Shown: positions 53,030-63,800, counted from the first letter of the stretch. The stretch is 64,000 nucleotides of DNA from Termitomyces sp. T153 (GCA_018296165.2 JACKQL020000091.1:62001-126000), one strand, 5' to 3'. Numbers and translations: made by a program. Notes: a model not told the origin generated them from the letters alone.

Positions 53030-54010
53030 ACCAAAGAAGCTGGGCACTGGCAGAGAGCATTACTATGGACCTAATGGACTTTGAAAGGAATGAGAACTTG
53101 CTCAGGAAAAATATGAATGCAGCATACAAGGTGAGCACCTCACCATTCCTCAACATTGGGAATGGTGATCACAGTCTCCTCAGGTCACAGTGCAGACACT
53201 TGTCAGATTTTAGCCAAAATTCAGTGTACAATGGATTCAGATATGCCAATCAACATGAACAATGATTTTCCCAACACCTGGGAAGGTGAAATACCCACTG
53301 TCCCTGAGGGGTACCTAGACCTAGCTACACATGACATGATTGACAGATAGTGAGTTGTCTACTTGTATTACTGACATTTATTACTTAGAGAAATATCATA
53401 GTTTTCATCACCAATATCATATTGATGGCAGAACTTGGTGTCAGAGACTACAGCACCTTCAGCACAACTGGGAACCCCTCCTAGAACCTCTCACAGATGC
53501 CTATCTTGCATGGCAGTACCTGATGGATCAGACAACTCCCACAGCCAAATGCAAAACTGTCCCTGAATATGATTTTTCAATTAATGTTGTTGACCTCTAT
53601 ATGTTGGATACACACATCACCATTCATTGCACAGAACAATCAAAGTCCATTGCAACTGACCTTATGCTTCAGGGTAACCTTGGAACCACTCCAGAAAACC
53701 CATCAATTGCACATACATTGGAGCTTTACCATTGGATCAGATGCTGCAAACCATCATTCAGCATTGAGGCATTTGCAAAAGTTCTCTGTGACCTGTACAT
53801 AGTAAGTAACTTCACTATCAACTATCCAATATGTCCTCATGCTCTCAAAGATCACTTATCATCAGTGCTACCATGATGTGTTATTGAATGCATTTTATAT
53901 ATACCTCATGATCCTCTGCAGGGTTGACTCACATGTTGCCAAGGAACTTGGACATAATGGAAAAAATTGGTGGGTTATGAATGCTTGTCCCCCTTGTTGC
54001 AATGTGGTAA
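53030..54010 (+). pseudogene. KDZ transposase N-terminal half, copy 2
   Basis: Plus-strand exons of a second KDZ type. 53340-53876 is open for 178 codons with Ala-Tyr-Leu-Ala-Trp-Gln-Tyr, Ser-Ile-Asn-Val-Val-Asp-Leu-Tyr, Thr-Leu-Glu-Leu-Tyr-His-Trp-Ile-Arg and Pro-Ser-Phe-Ser-Ile-Glu-Ala-Phe-Ala-Lys-Val-Leu-Cys-Asp-Leu. An intron (GTAAGT at 53801 to GCAG near 53920) leads to Val-Asp-Ser-His-Val, Leu-Gly-His and Met-Asn-Ala-Cys-Pro-Pro-Cys-Cys near 53985. In the family the catalytic Met-Asp-Gly-Asn follows at this point. Here a donor (GTAAGT, 54006) is followed by unrelated sequence, so the catalytic half is missing. It sits centrally between inverted repeats. Confidence 0.7.
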
Positions 54011-54511
54011 GTCTTTTTTTTCATGGCAATCATCATTCTACTACTGACAGTCCCATCAAACCATCAACTCCTAGGAGTTCTCAAACTCCCAGTCCTATCA
54101 AACCATTGACTTTGAGGATTAAGAACTGAGCTCCACCTGACACCTTGACTCCTTCTAGTCCTATCAACTTCAAGACTCAGGTGAAGGCAAGATTTCCTGA
54201 TCCCTGCAATTTATCTGAATTAGAGGGCAGATGTAGGTTGTTACTCATCTTTCTTCCATTATTGGTACTGATATGATGAGATATTTGTAGTCAACACAAT
54301 TTCCTTCAGTTCAGTGTTGTCAGAGTCACCCATGATTAATAATCCTGTCCCTTCCATAGCCTTCTTTCATCAACATGTATGATCACTGTCCAGCATTACT
54401 GATACCCTTGTTATGCCTACTTTCTCTCATGTCAATCAGACAATATCATTTAACAACATATGTATCATTCATCTGCTTCATTATTCATTTACTGAAAAAT
54501 GACCTGGGATA

Positions 54512-54901
54512 GTGCTGTCATCATCCTGCTCCTTGGGTGATGCCTCTATTACTCACAACAACAATGGATCCTCAGAAGATGCTGCCCCCTCACAATCCCA
54601 AGCCTCTGTCCCTCAAGATGGTCAAGAGAATATCCCTATGCAGCCTCAGAAAGCCCTTCTCAATGTGACCAATGATACACACACAGTCTTCATTAACTCT
54701 ACAGGCCCAGGCACCCCATCAATTGGTCTGAAGAAACAGAAACAATGTTCTGATACCAGTAAAAAGAGGGGGCTGCATAAAAACAAGACTTTCCTGATTG
54801 CAGTGGCAGCAATAACAGGCTCTACCTTAGATTTTTTTTTTGTTATGTTGTTGAATTTAATAAGTACTTACACATTTGAGTATCATAAAAGTTATGTTTG
54901 A
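54512..54901 (+). CDS. Hypothetical ORF, 129 codons
   Basis: Ser/Gln/Asn/Thr-rich open frame with a basic stretch (Lys-Lys-Gln-Lys, then Lys-Lys-Arg) and a hydrophobic C-terminus. It lies inside the KDZ transposon and may be a decayed exon of its cargo or transposase tail. I do not recognise it. Confidence 0.25.
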   Translation: MLSSSCSLGDASITHNNNGSSEDAAPSQSQASVPQDGQENIPMQPQKALLNVTNDTHTVFINSTGPGTPSIGLKKQKQCSDTSKKRGLHKNKTFLIAVAAITGSTLDFFFVMLLNLISTYTFEYHKSYV

Positions 54902-55089
54902 GTATCATGGTATTCAAAAATACATAGATTTTGTAGTCTCATACATGGGTTTGAAGTACCTGTATAAACTACACTGCAATGATCAGATGAAAGTAGTTTA
55001 TTGATGCAGGTGATATTGATGCAGGTGACAATGAGCACAGCTGTCTGAAGTATTGATGATTTATTGAGTGAAAGAGTGATGGTATGGAG

Positions 55090-55440
55090 GGGTGGGAAAG
55101 TGCTTGATTAATGGACAGGACAATGGGCATGGCTGTTTGAGATTTTGATGGTGGAGGTGGGGGTTAACCAAAAGAATGATGGCATGGAGGGGTGTGGAAA
55201 AGTGCTTGATGGACAGATGGGATGATGTGCATGGCTATTTGAGGTTTTGATGGTGGGGGTAGTGGTTAACCAAAAGAACAATGGTGTAGAAGGGTGTGGG
55301 AAGGTGTCTGATGGACATAGGGGATGATTGGCATGTTTAACCAAAAGAATGATAGTAACAACAGGCATGGAAAAGTGTTTGATGGTTGTGTTGAGTGATG
55401 AATGGAGGATTCCAAGGTGTTGATGGTGGTGGTGATGGCA
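55090..55440. repeat. About 103-bp imperfect tandem repeat (minisatellite)
   Basis: Units begin GTGCTTGAT at about 55099 and 55202, then GTGTCTGAT at 55305 (shortened, about 71 bp) and GTGTTTGAT near 55376. Each full unit carries 'ttttgatggtgg' and 'ttaaccaaaagaa'. It forms the inner part of the right end of the KDZ transposon, with no equivalent on the left. Confidence 0.75.
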
Positions 55441-55656
55441 GTGGGTGATGACAAACAGGTGGGGGGGTGACTTGAAGAGCACAGGACTACTAGTATTATT
55501 TAAGGTTCCTTACAGGGAGAAAACTTTGTAATTATTCATTAGTATTGCTATGTGCAGTAACTAGGCTGAATCAGGCTTGTTAGCCACTGTAAGGGGGGGT
55601 GCTTATCATGCCTAATTGGCCATTAATGTTGTGAGGGTCAGGTGCTCTTGAGCAAG
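55372..55656 (-). repeat. Right inverted repeat of the KDZ transposon
   Basis: Reverse complement of 52046-52317. A further shared word (CATCAATAAACTACTTT) lies at about 52867-52885 on the left and near 55000 on the right strand, inside the arms. Confidence 0.75.
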
Positions 55657-56070
55657 ACAGTGATGGTTCAATACTACCACCTCCACCAAGCAACATGGTC
55701 CAAACCCAGCTAAATTTGGAAATGCTTGTCTAAGACTATTTGAACAGCCATTATAGTAAATATTTTGTCCTGGTTGTTTGGATCTTTCTCACTCAAAAGT
55801 CATTGGAAATTGCATCAAGCTTCTGTTACAAATCTGCTCCATACAATGCTGTGTGGTTGAATTGTGGGGAATTAATCAATTCAAGATATCTTCCTGAATC
55901 ACTAGTATTCAAGAATCCTCACAATCTTGGTTCATCTTAGTTCATCAAAGCTGTTGCACCTACTATGATTTGGGTGACAAATACAAAACCTCCATTTCCT
56001 GGCCACCTGACCCACTCACACTCACCACCCTTCAAGAACATACTGCTTTAGCTGAGATATATGTGGTAAA
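55657..56070. other. No gene recognised
   Basis: A plus frame of 66 codons (55740-55940) with Asn-Ser-Arg-Tyr-Leu-Pro-Glu-Ser-Leu-Val-Phe-Lys is the only open stretch. It is not identified. CpG is still rare here; CpG density rises from about 56230. Confidence 0.35.
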
Positions 56071-59000
56071 TTATGAGACATCTTCTGTATCTGTATCTTC
56101 TGCACCTGTATCTTCTCTATCTGAATATTGGTTGACTACTACCATGTCCTCCTTTGCCTCTTCATTGGTGTTCTCGTAGTACTCATTGTCATCATTGTTG
56201 TTGTTGTTGTTGGCAATGACAATCTTGGCACCAAGACGACTCTCTTTATTCATCTCTGCCCAATGATACAATGACGGAGCTACCCAGTACGGCTTCATCC
56301 GCCTGACAGCCTCCACTCGATCCTCAGATCGTGGATGCTCTGCCAGCATATCCTTGTGTGCCAAAATATTCGAGTAGTGAGATTTGTCCTCATCACCAAT
56401 AACATTGTACACCCGACTCGAACATCCTTTGATGACTATCTCGTAACGTGGGTGGATCTGCAGAGTCTGACTTCGCGTTATATGTGGGAGTTTGCGAGAA
56501 ATGACCTTGACATCAGCAGGTGTTGGCGGCGGGATTCGCTGTACAGTGTCGCGTACAGCAGTCGTGGGGACAGGCATCTGGACTCGGACTTGTTTGGTCG
56601 TTCCCCGTGTCTGCCTCTTTGCCATCGGAGTAGCGGGCATGGACACCTGGACTGGATCTTTCTTTTGTTGAGCTTGTTGCCCCTTCCTTGTCCTTCCTAC
56701 TTTCGACGCCTGTGTCACTTCTGGCTGAGGTGCTTTCTTCTGTTTGGCTGCTAGGATTCCGAGCTCCATCGCGATGGTAATGTATGGGAGTTTTTGCCCG
56801 TTCTGCGTTTGAGGTCTTGTGAAGAACTGGAAGGTCTCCTGAGCGTTGATGAGAATGAACTGTTTGTCAACCCTGTCATTTATTTGAATGAAGATGGCCG
56901 ACAGTGACCATCTATTGGGATACTGGGAGTTATTAGTGGGAATCCACACAGGGATGACAAAGTCTGTCGAAGCCATATTCCCGTAGCCTTCAATTGCTGC
57001 GGCTCTGAGGAAAAGCAGGTAGATAGCCTCGTCGGTGATTGTTGACTTGTCGCCTGCCTTGACAAATTGTGTAAAGTGAACGTAGCTGTCTTTGAATGCG
57101 TCTCTAAGTGTCTCCCCTCTCAGGTTGCTCGGCCGCGCATTGAGAATGTCCCCGATGTATTTCTCCGATATCAGGGCCCGGAGAAAGTCCTCGACGCGAA
57201 TCATCTGGCTGAACGAGACATCACCACTGACACCACTGAGAACCGCATTGACGTGCTCATGATCAGGGTTCTTCAAGATAGCGATGTCGTGGGCCAGAGT
57301 GCAGAGCATCCTCACAACCAACTCCTCTCTGGTTCCCTGGTCGATTAGTCCCAATTCGAGCCATTGTAAGATAGCAGATGGTATATTGGTCTTGTATGCT
57401 GCTATAATCATCTCGATTTGCTGCGCTGGCAGTAGAGTGGATCCAGTTCTTCCCAATCCTTTGGCGTGGCACCATGTGAATATCGCACGGGCAGCAGCTT
57501 CTGCCAGAAAAGGTTTGGAAGGATATCCACCATGAAGATACTGTTGATGTTTTGGAACGGAGTAGACCGTTCGCATACTACTGGCAACAAGAAGTCCTTC
57601 AAGGAAAACGGCCTCGTCTTGGTTCGATTCAAAGCTCAAATCAATACGAACGGAAAGAGGAGGAATCAGCTTTTGAAGAGGAAATTTGCAAGATTTGTCC
57701 CGACTTGTGTCTTCAAGACGCAATTCCAACTTAGACATGGCATATTGCACTACTTCTTCATCGTCTATAGACGGATTATTTTCCAGAACAGTCCAAAATC
57801 TACGCAGCTTAGCACGAAAGAGAGAAGGGAAAACAAAGTCCGGTGGCTTACAAGGGATGGCCAAATCGCGCCATGAACTTCAACGAACAAATTTCTTGAG
57901 CGGAGTGGGTGCCTTCAATCACAAGGCTCGGCTCCTTCCACGCATCGAAAGGAGGTTCAACAAAAGGAGCGTTCATATTATCATTACTGCCTTCAGAATG
58001 AGATGACATAGGGCGAGAGGACCAAAAATTACGTGAGCTAGAGACGGTCTCAGACAGTCTCGAATAAGTTGAGAGGAATAAGGCAAAGACGGGTGCATTC
58101 ATCATGTACGTGAAGGCTTTGCACAGGCACTGATACGCTGTGCGGTTTGGTTCTGCCGAAACCATAGTCTTGCTGAGATGGTGGGCTTCGTCGAAATAGA
58201 AAACGATAACAGGTTGTATGTCGGTGTGCGCAGGTTCGATTTTCTTCGAGACAGAGTCAATGAATATCTTCACTGGAAATAACATCAGCCATAAGTTTTT
58301 AGGTGGCAAGTATCAGCGAACCTCGGTTTTGAAGATGGTCAAATTCGACACGCTCGTCCAATATGTCTTCGAAACCTCGTAAAGGAGACGGGTCGATTGC
58401 TGTTGTATACATCTTGAGACGCTCCGGGCTGAGAGGGGGTCCAAGATATTCTTTCCAATCTGCTGCGAGACGTTCGATTCCAAGCCCCGACCTTTTCCAG
58501 ACATTGATCCAATTGTCCACGAAGGCGATGATCTTTAACAAGAACAGGAGGTAGCGACGCTGAACATGAAGTTCCAAGGTTTCTTTTGTGGTCTTTGTGC
58601 AGAAAAAGCCAACTAGCGGTTGACCGTCGGCCATATCACCCTGTGGAAAGCCTTGATCGTTAGGTCAGAAGAACGTATGAGATCAACCAAAGCAAAGCAC
58701 CTGATCTATCTCCTGTGGGCCTCAAAACCATTGGGATCATGAAGACCGAGTCGGTGAGCTTGTCCACGAGCCAGGATTTACCTGTACCGGATCCTTGAAT
58801 GATGGCACAGAAATTCGTGTAGGGTTTCTCGAATGATTCTGAGTACATTGCATTCATCGCGCCTTTCAAGAGTTCATGGGCATTCCCCACATACACTGTC
58901 TTCCAGGCTGTTTTCACCGACTCTTTGATAGCTGAGGCGTGCATTGGTCGTAAGTATTTGAGGATGGGAACGGGACTAACTTTAAGGACTCACCAGGTTC

Positions 59001-59469
59001 CGATTTGGATGCAGGTGTCTGAAGAGTAGGTTTCTTCTCGTCTTCCGTCTTGACTACCAGAAGTGAGTGAAAAAAGAGGACTGGTGCAGGATGTGAGCGA
59101 CGAACTGTATTTGATCAAGGCCTCCATCAAAAACTCCCACTCCTCACGCTCAAGATTCGGGTTGCAGAGATTGAGAAAGGTCCAGAGATAGGAGGCTGAT
59201 GGCGGCACTGGTATGTCGTCTCTGCCAACAATGATTTGAGCGAGTTTCTTGAAGATTGACGAATAGCAGGCTTGAGACTCTTGCGGAGACGCGCGGCGCC
59301 TTATCAAATCAAGCAGTTTATTGTACAGCTTGCTCTTCCTCTCCCGACGAAACAGCTCTTGAGCCTTTTCCAATTGGGGCACTGGCTGCGAATCCTGCTC
59401 CTGGTAGGGTCGTTTGACCGATTCCTGAGGTTCAGGCGAGCGTAAGCGCTTGGAAGACTGGCCAGACAT
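56071..59469 (-). CDS. Crinkler-like P-loop NTPase, six exons, intact
   Basis: Exons 59469-59106, 59053-58994, 58931-58701, 58651-58322, 58272-57852 and 57799-56071 give 3135 nt (1044 residues) with every phase consistent. The five introns are 49-62 nt with GT...AG ends. Exon 3 carries the Walker A loop Gln-Gly-Ser-Gly-Thr-Gly-Lys-Ser at about residues 187-194. Exon 5 carries Walker B, Val-Phe-Tyr-Phe-Asp-Glu-Ala-His-His, near 352-360. After these comes the Arg-Phe-Gly-His-Pro-Leu motif at the exon 5/6 junction. The C-terminal half has Ala-Glu-Ala-Ala-Ala-Arg-Ala-Ile-Phe, Phe-Val-Lys-Ala-Gly-Asp-Lys-Ser-Thr and Ile-Phe-Ile-Gln-Ile-Asn. The tail is Lys/Arg/Gln-rich, then Asn-rich and acidic. 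The layout resembles a large basidiomycete family of Crinkler-type NTPases, from memory. Biochemical role unknown. CpG-rich and stop-free, unlike all neighbours, so probably a live host gene. Confidence 0.8.
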
Positions 59470-60055
59470 GCTGGAAGTACAAAGTGGTTACTGCGGAGTT
59501 TGAGAGCACCCAAGTTATATATTAGTTTCAAAGTCAACCGCGCGTCATTTGCCCATTGATCTGATTATCAAATAATCACTGGCCGCACAACTGTGGGCGC
59601 TTGAATCTGCATGCGGACTATTTCCCTCCTTGATTGACAGATTGTTTTCTCCACACGCGCTAAAGGGGCAACATATCCCTTTGAGCATCAAGCTCTTTGA
59701 CTGGCATGTGGGTCCCGCAAGGCCACTCCCGATTCACCTCCCGCAGGTGAGAACGAGATATTCTAGTAAGTAATTATGTATGAAGATATTGATGCGAAAT
59801 CAAAAGTTGACAGTGGCACTCAGTTGCAAAACTTTAGGCCAGACGTGTCGGACTTAGACTTTGCGAGAGTTCGGAGTTCTTAGCCACAAGTTCTCACTGT
59901 ACAATTAGACAGGTTAATAGATTTATTGATTTTAATTCACAAGTAAGAGACGGTCTCAAACTTTAGAATGGGCACAAATAGTTTATGATACTAAATACCC
60001 CGAAGCTAATCGAGCTCGTAGGCCTAAGCAATCTGCTCCCTGGGGATCACCGAGC
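59470..60055. promoter_or_regulatory. Upstream region of the NTPase gene
   Basis: Unique, CpG-containing intergenic DNA upstream of the start at 59469. No TATA box stands out. CpG disappears abruptly after about 60055 ('caccgagcc'). Confidence 0.45.
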
Positions 60056-60538
60056 CATGGCAAGTATTTTGCTTGTCTGACTGCTTGTTCTCCCTTCCCT
60101 TTTATACTGCTTCTTACCTGCACGGACCTTGCAATGGCATGCTTATTTGTCATTGTCTGGTCATGTAGTCAGCTGATGGTTGGTCTGGTCATTGGGGTTC
60201 TGCATGGGCTGGGCTTGGCAACTATAGTGTGTCCTTTTCTCTTCTTTTCCTCTCCCACTTGGTTCCTCTTTCCAGCACATGATCTCTTCTTCCTCAAGGG
60301 TGGCAAGGCACAAGGCTCATTGTTACAATGAGCCAGTAAGGTGGTTACTTTGCATGGTCCTCACTGGAGCAGGTGTTAGCCTGTGGCAAGCTCAGGCCAG
60401 TGCCCAATCTTGGCATTGGTTATGTTTTTTTGATTATGCCAAGGTTCCTGGCATCATTTGTTCCTGGCCATAAACTGGCTTTTTGGTCAAGTCTTTCATT
60501 GTTTTGTATTATGGGAGGGATACTTTTTTGTCAGGTTC
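60056..60538. other. CpG-poor spacer, no gene recognised
   Basis: CpG-poor sequence between the CpG island and LTR-A5. No ORF worth reporting. Confidence 0.4.
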
Positions 60539-61563
60539 CGCTGATGATGGGGGCTCAGCTATACTGGCAAATCCTTACTAAGCAGACACAATGTCCTGTG
60601 CTTATAACCTAGCATCCCAGGGTTGGTGTGGAGTGAAGGGACTTGCAATGGGAAGCTAGGGGGAGTGGTCTGAGCAAGTCCAGAATGGTCCAGGGAAGTC
60701 TAAGACCAAGTATATTAGATGTCAGACCTGGGCAGGCATCAGGAACAAGTTTGTAGGTGTGCAAATAGACTGGGGTAAGCAGAGGCTTCACAACTGATGG
60801 GGGCAGAGCTGGAGTTTGATGGGGGATCACCAAGACTTGATGGGTTCCAGGGCCAAGTAAGGAGTGAGGTCTGGAGTTGTTGTAAGAATGTTCAGGAGTC
60901 ATAGCATGTGCATGGAGTTTGTACTGATGTCAGAGATGAAAGGAATTTAGAGAAACAAAGGAAATATGGACAGTTGAGATGAGATGGAAATAAGGTGAGA
61001 CAAGACAGAGAAAGAAATAAATTTGAGACTAGAGATAGAAACAGAGACAAAACAAAACATGAGACACAAGAAACCAGTAAATGCAATATCAAGACTAAAG
61101 TACAAGGAGTTACTCTATAACTTATATACCAACTACTGGATGGCTCTGGAGGACAGTGGATATGGCAGCAGGGTTCAACAGAGCTGTGTGGAGTCAATGG
61201 GTGTTGGGTACAATCATAGGGCAGGCTGCAGTGATATTCTGATGGGATCAGCTGGGAATGTGGACTGCTCTGGGGTAATTGGAGTGCTCCAGAGCAGGTT
61301 GGGGGAATTAGGGTGGAGGGTCAGGGGTGTGTGACATGGTCAGGAATGGTGGGAGAAGTCTTGGGAGCTCAGGGGAAGCCAGGGGAGGCATCAATGGCTG
61401 TGGAGAAGGCATTGGAGTTGATCAGGGGGCTATTGGGATTTGCTGGAGAAGTGTCAGAGTTACTCAGAGTAGGTGCAGAGGGTGGACAAGGGTTGGGGGA
61501 GTTTGGTGGGGCATTGGGGAGGACTGGAAACAATGTTGAGGGTCTAGGGAGTGGGTTGTGACA
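60539..61563 (-). mobile_element. LTR-A5, 3' LTR of the right-end element
   Basis: 1025 bp, minus orientation, from TGTCACAACCC at 61563 to CCTGACA at 60539. A purine tract (GAAGGGGGGGTGA on minus) lies just outside 61563, so this is the 3' LTR of an element extending right beyond the window. The TATA and AGTCTTGATATT block is near 61095-61083. The other side is the non-TE spacer, i.e. the insertion target. Confidence 0.85.
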
Positions 61564-61776
61564 TCACCCCCCCTTCAGTGTTGAGACCCTCAAGATGTGG
61601 GGCACAGTTTGGGGATTGGTGGGGTATAGGAATTGAAGTTGAGTAATATTGATTAGACCACAGCCAGTGGTGGCGGCATGGGAAATGAAGTCAAAGCATG
61701 GCTGCTGTTTGTCAGGGAGTTCTTTCCAAGTTATAAAAAGGGTCAAATGTACTCAAGAGTTCCCAAACTTTCCACA
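61564..61776 (-). mobile_element. 3' tail of the right-end element with polypurine tract
   Basis: The minus frame 61746-61564 reads Pro-His-Ile-Leu-Arg-Val-Ser-Thr-Leu-Lys-Gly-Gly before the purine tract. The same tail occurs before LTR-B2. The aORF1 start codon lies 214 bp from the LTR on the opposite strand. Confidence 0.65.
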
Positions 61777-63563
61777 ATGTCTTCTTCCACATACTCCCCA
61801 GCAGCATCCCCCTCCCCCTACTCTTCAATCTCCTCCTCCAAGGGCTCTGAAGGATGTCTGGACTGCAGATGCATCCAGGCAATGTATCATAGTCATAAGT
61901 GCCATCCTTTGCTTGTTGGGGTTGGTGCACTGATTAAGTCCTGGCAGAGTTGTTGGTGGTGGTGGCAGGTCCCTCAGGGCTCTTATTGGGGGAGACCCCC
62001 ATGCAGTCAGTGGCAGGAGTGGCCTCCACCACACATTCCCAATCAGGTGTTGTCCCCAGGGTGGTCCATCCCATCCTTATGGGTTCCAGAGTCACACAGG
62101 CAGACATGATGCCAGAGCAGTTCATGGAGGCCATGGGGCAGGCAAGGGGTCCCCCAACTATAGAGTGGTGTCAGGCAGTGGCTCCAGTGAGTTATTGGCA
62201 TATCCTTTCCTTTGTGAGCTAACCCTTTCCTGTAGTATGCATCCTGTACCTGGCAGGGGGAGTGGTGTGAGTTTGAGGAGCCCATGCCAGAGGTGCAGCA
62301 GGACATGTTGGTGTGTCTCTTGTGTCACTTGCAGCACAAGAAGTGCTCGATCACTCTGAGCTGGCATGCTGATTGCATTGTAGCAGAGCAGGGATGGGAC
62401 CAGGAGTGGATCATAGTGCAGTTGGAGGAGGGTCAGAGGGGTAGGGTGTCAGGCCAGAATTCTGGGGTGGAGGGGGGAGGCAGCACAGGGCAGCACACAA
62501 TGAAGGTCAGGCCCCCACAGGGTGGATGGAGAGAGGGGGCCTCAGCAGCATGCAATAAGGGCAAACAGAGGGCATTTCCCTTGCCAGAGGCAGGGCCCAG
62601 TGAGTGAGTGTGAGAGGAGAAATCAATGGTGGGCCCTCTGGGCCCCATGGTGTACTCCCCAACCTCTAGGGCCCTGATGGAGCAGCCCATGGGGGGATTG
62701 TAGTTGGCCACCAAGGCTTTCTTGCAATGTTGGATGGAGGGTCTGGAATAGTCATTGGCCATTTGTGAGGAGGAGGCTTGGAGGATATGGGAGGAGAGGG
62801 ATGGGGTCTAGAAGGAGTGGAATAAGGCTTGGAGGGAGCAAGATGCAGTGCAGAGGGATAAGGACATAGCTGTGGGGACCACCATGGAGCAACTGCTGCA
62901 GCTTTAGAAGCTGTGAGCATGTATGGGGCTATTGGAAGTGCAGGAAGAGATGGTGGTGCAGGGGTCAGAGGTGTGGGGGGCTGAGTGAGGGCCTGGTGTA
63001 GGGGTGACCTGGGAGATGGCAGAGAGAGCATGGTGGCAGAAAGAGTGGCTCACTAACAAAGTGGCCTCAGGGCAATGGGGAGAGCTCCATGAGTGTTTTT
63101 TTTTCTCCATTTCCCTTTTCCTATGAAGCTGATTTTGTTCTGCATATTGGGCCAGGGAGCACTGCATTCTCCTCTTCAGGGCAATGGAGAGTGCTCCATG
63201 AGTGTTTTTCTTTCTCTATTTCTCTTTTCTTATGAAGCTGATTTTGTTTTGCATACTGGGCCAGGGAGCACTGCATTCTCCTTAACAGAGCATTGGTGGT
63301 GCTGGAGTGCATCCACAATGGGCTGGCAAGGATGCCTGGGGACCTTCCACCAGAGTTGGGACAGAGGGTTACACAGATGGGGCATTTGTTGGCAGGGCTT
63401 TGGCAGAGGGCAACAGCAGACCCTGGAGTGTGGTAGGAGGGCAACAGATGTGGGGGAACCACTCCTAGGACAACCCAAGGTTCTGGCAATGGTAGTAGCA
63501 CAACTAAAAGTGGCCATGGTAGGGAGGATAGCAGAGGTAGAGTCAGAGGAGAAGAGGGAGTAG
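61777..63563 (+). pseudogene. aORF1 copy 3 in the right-end element
   Basis: Opposite strand to its host element. Exon 1, 61777-61894 (Met-Ser-Ser-Ser-Thr-Tyr-Ser-Pro). Exon 2, 61948-62186 (Met-Met-Pro-Glu-Gln-Phe-Met-Glu-Ala-Met-Gly-Gln-Ala-Arg). Exon 3, 62257 to about 63092, with Gly-Glu-Trp-Cys-Glu-Phe-Glu-Glu-Pro, Val-Cys-Leu-Leu-Cys-His-Leu-Gln-His-Lys-Lys-Cys (C-x2-C-x6-C) and then a Glu/Arg-rich helix. Phases 1, 0 fit exons 1-3. TGA codons (for example near 62605) stand where CGA is likely. The exon-1 donor is ATAAGT. A 109-bp block with a splice acceptor is duplicated at 63071-63288. The end Lys-Val-Leu-Ala-Met-Val-Val-Ala-Gln-Leu and Glu-Glu-Lys-Arg-Glu-stop (63563) matches the other copies. 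Confidence 0.6.
63071..63288 (+). repeat. 109-bp tandem duplication inside aORF1
   Basis: Units 63071-63179 and 63180-63288 share GGCAATGG...CTCCATGAGTG, a pyrimidine tract, TATGAAG and the Gly-Pro/Gly-Gln-rich exon piece. The duplication copies a donor-like GTGTTT and an acceptor AAG. The other aORF1 copies have a single unit. Confidence 0.85.
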
Positions 63564-63569
63564 GGGGTT

Positions 63570-63800
63570 TTCTTGGACTTGTCTTCTTGGCCTACTTGCA
63601 CCTTTGTATTATTATGTAATTTGTGTATATGGCTATTTTTGGATATTTGGTCTAGATAAGTGAGTCTTTTAGTGTTGAGTGGGGGGGAGTGAATAAAACA
63701 CATAGGGAGTACTCATGGGAGTTGAATCCCTGGTAAATTCAGAGGCAGGGGTTATGCCCACTATTGCCATCTGTGTTTGCTAGTCCCAGGGGTCCCAGGG
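63570..63800 (-). mobile_element. Post-chromodomain spacer of the right-end element
   Basis: Matches 26815-27040 and 44930-45108. No separate gene. Confidence 0.5.

Noticed and set aside
56071..57864. Start of the NTPase C-terminal exon taken as its own 597-codon gene
   Set aside because: The first 20 or so codons overlap the intron. An acceptor at 57800 joins exon 5 in phase, and the Walker motifs are in the upstream exons.
62433..63167. Pro/His-rich minus-strand ORFs (62433-62762, 62666-63031, 62904-63167)
   Set aside because: They are antisense to aORF1, whose plus frame is conserved in three copies; the minus frames are not.
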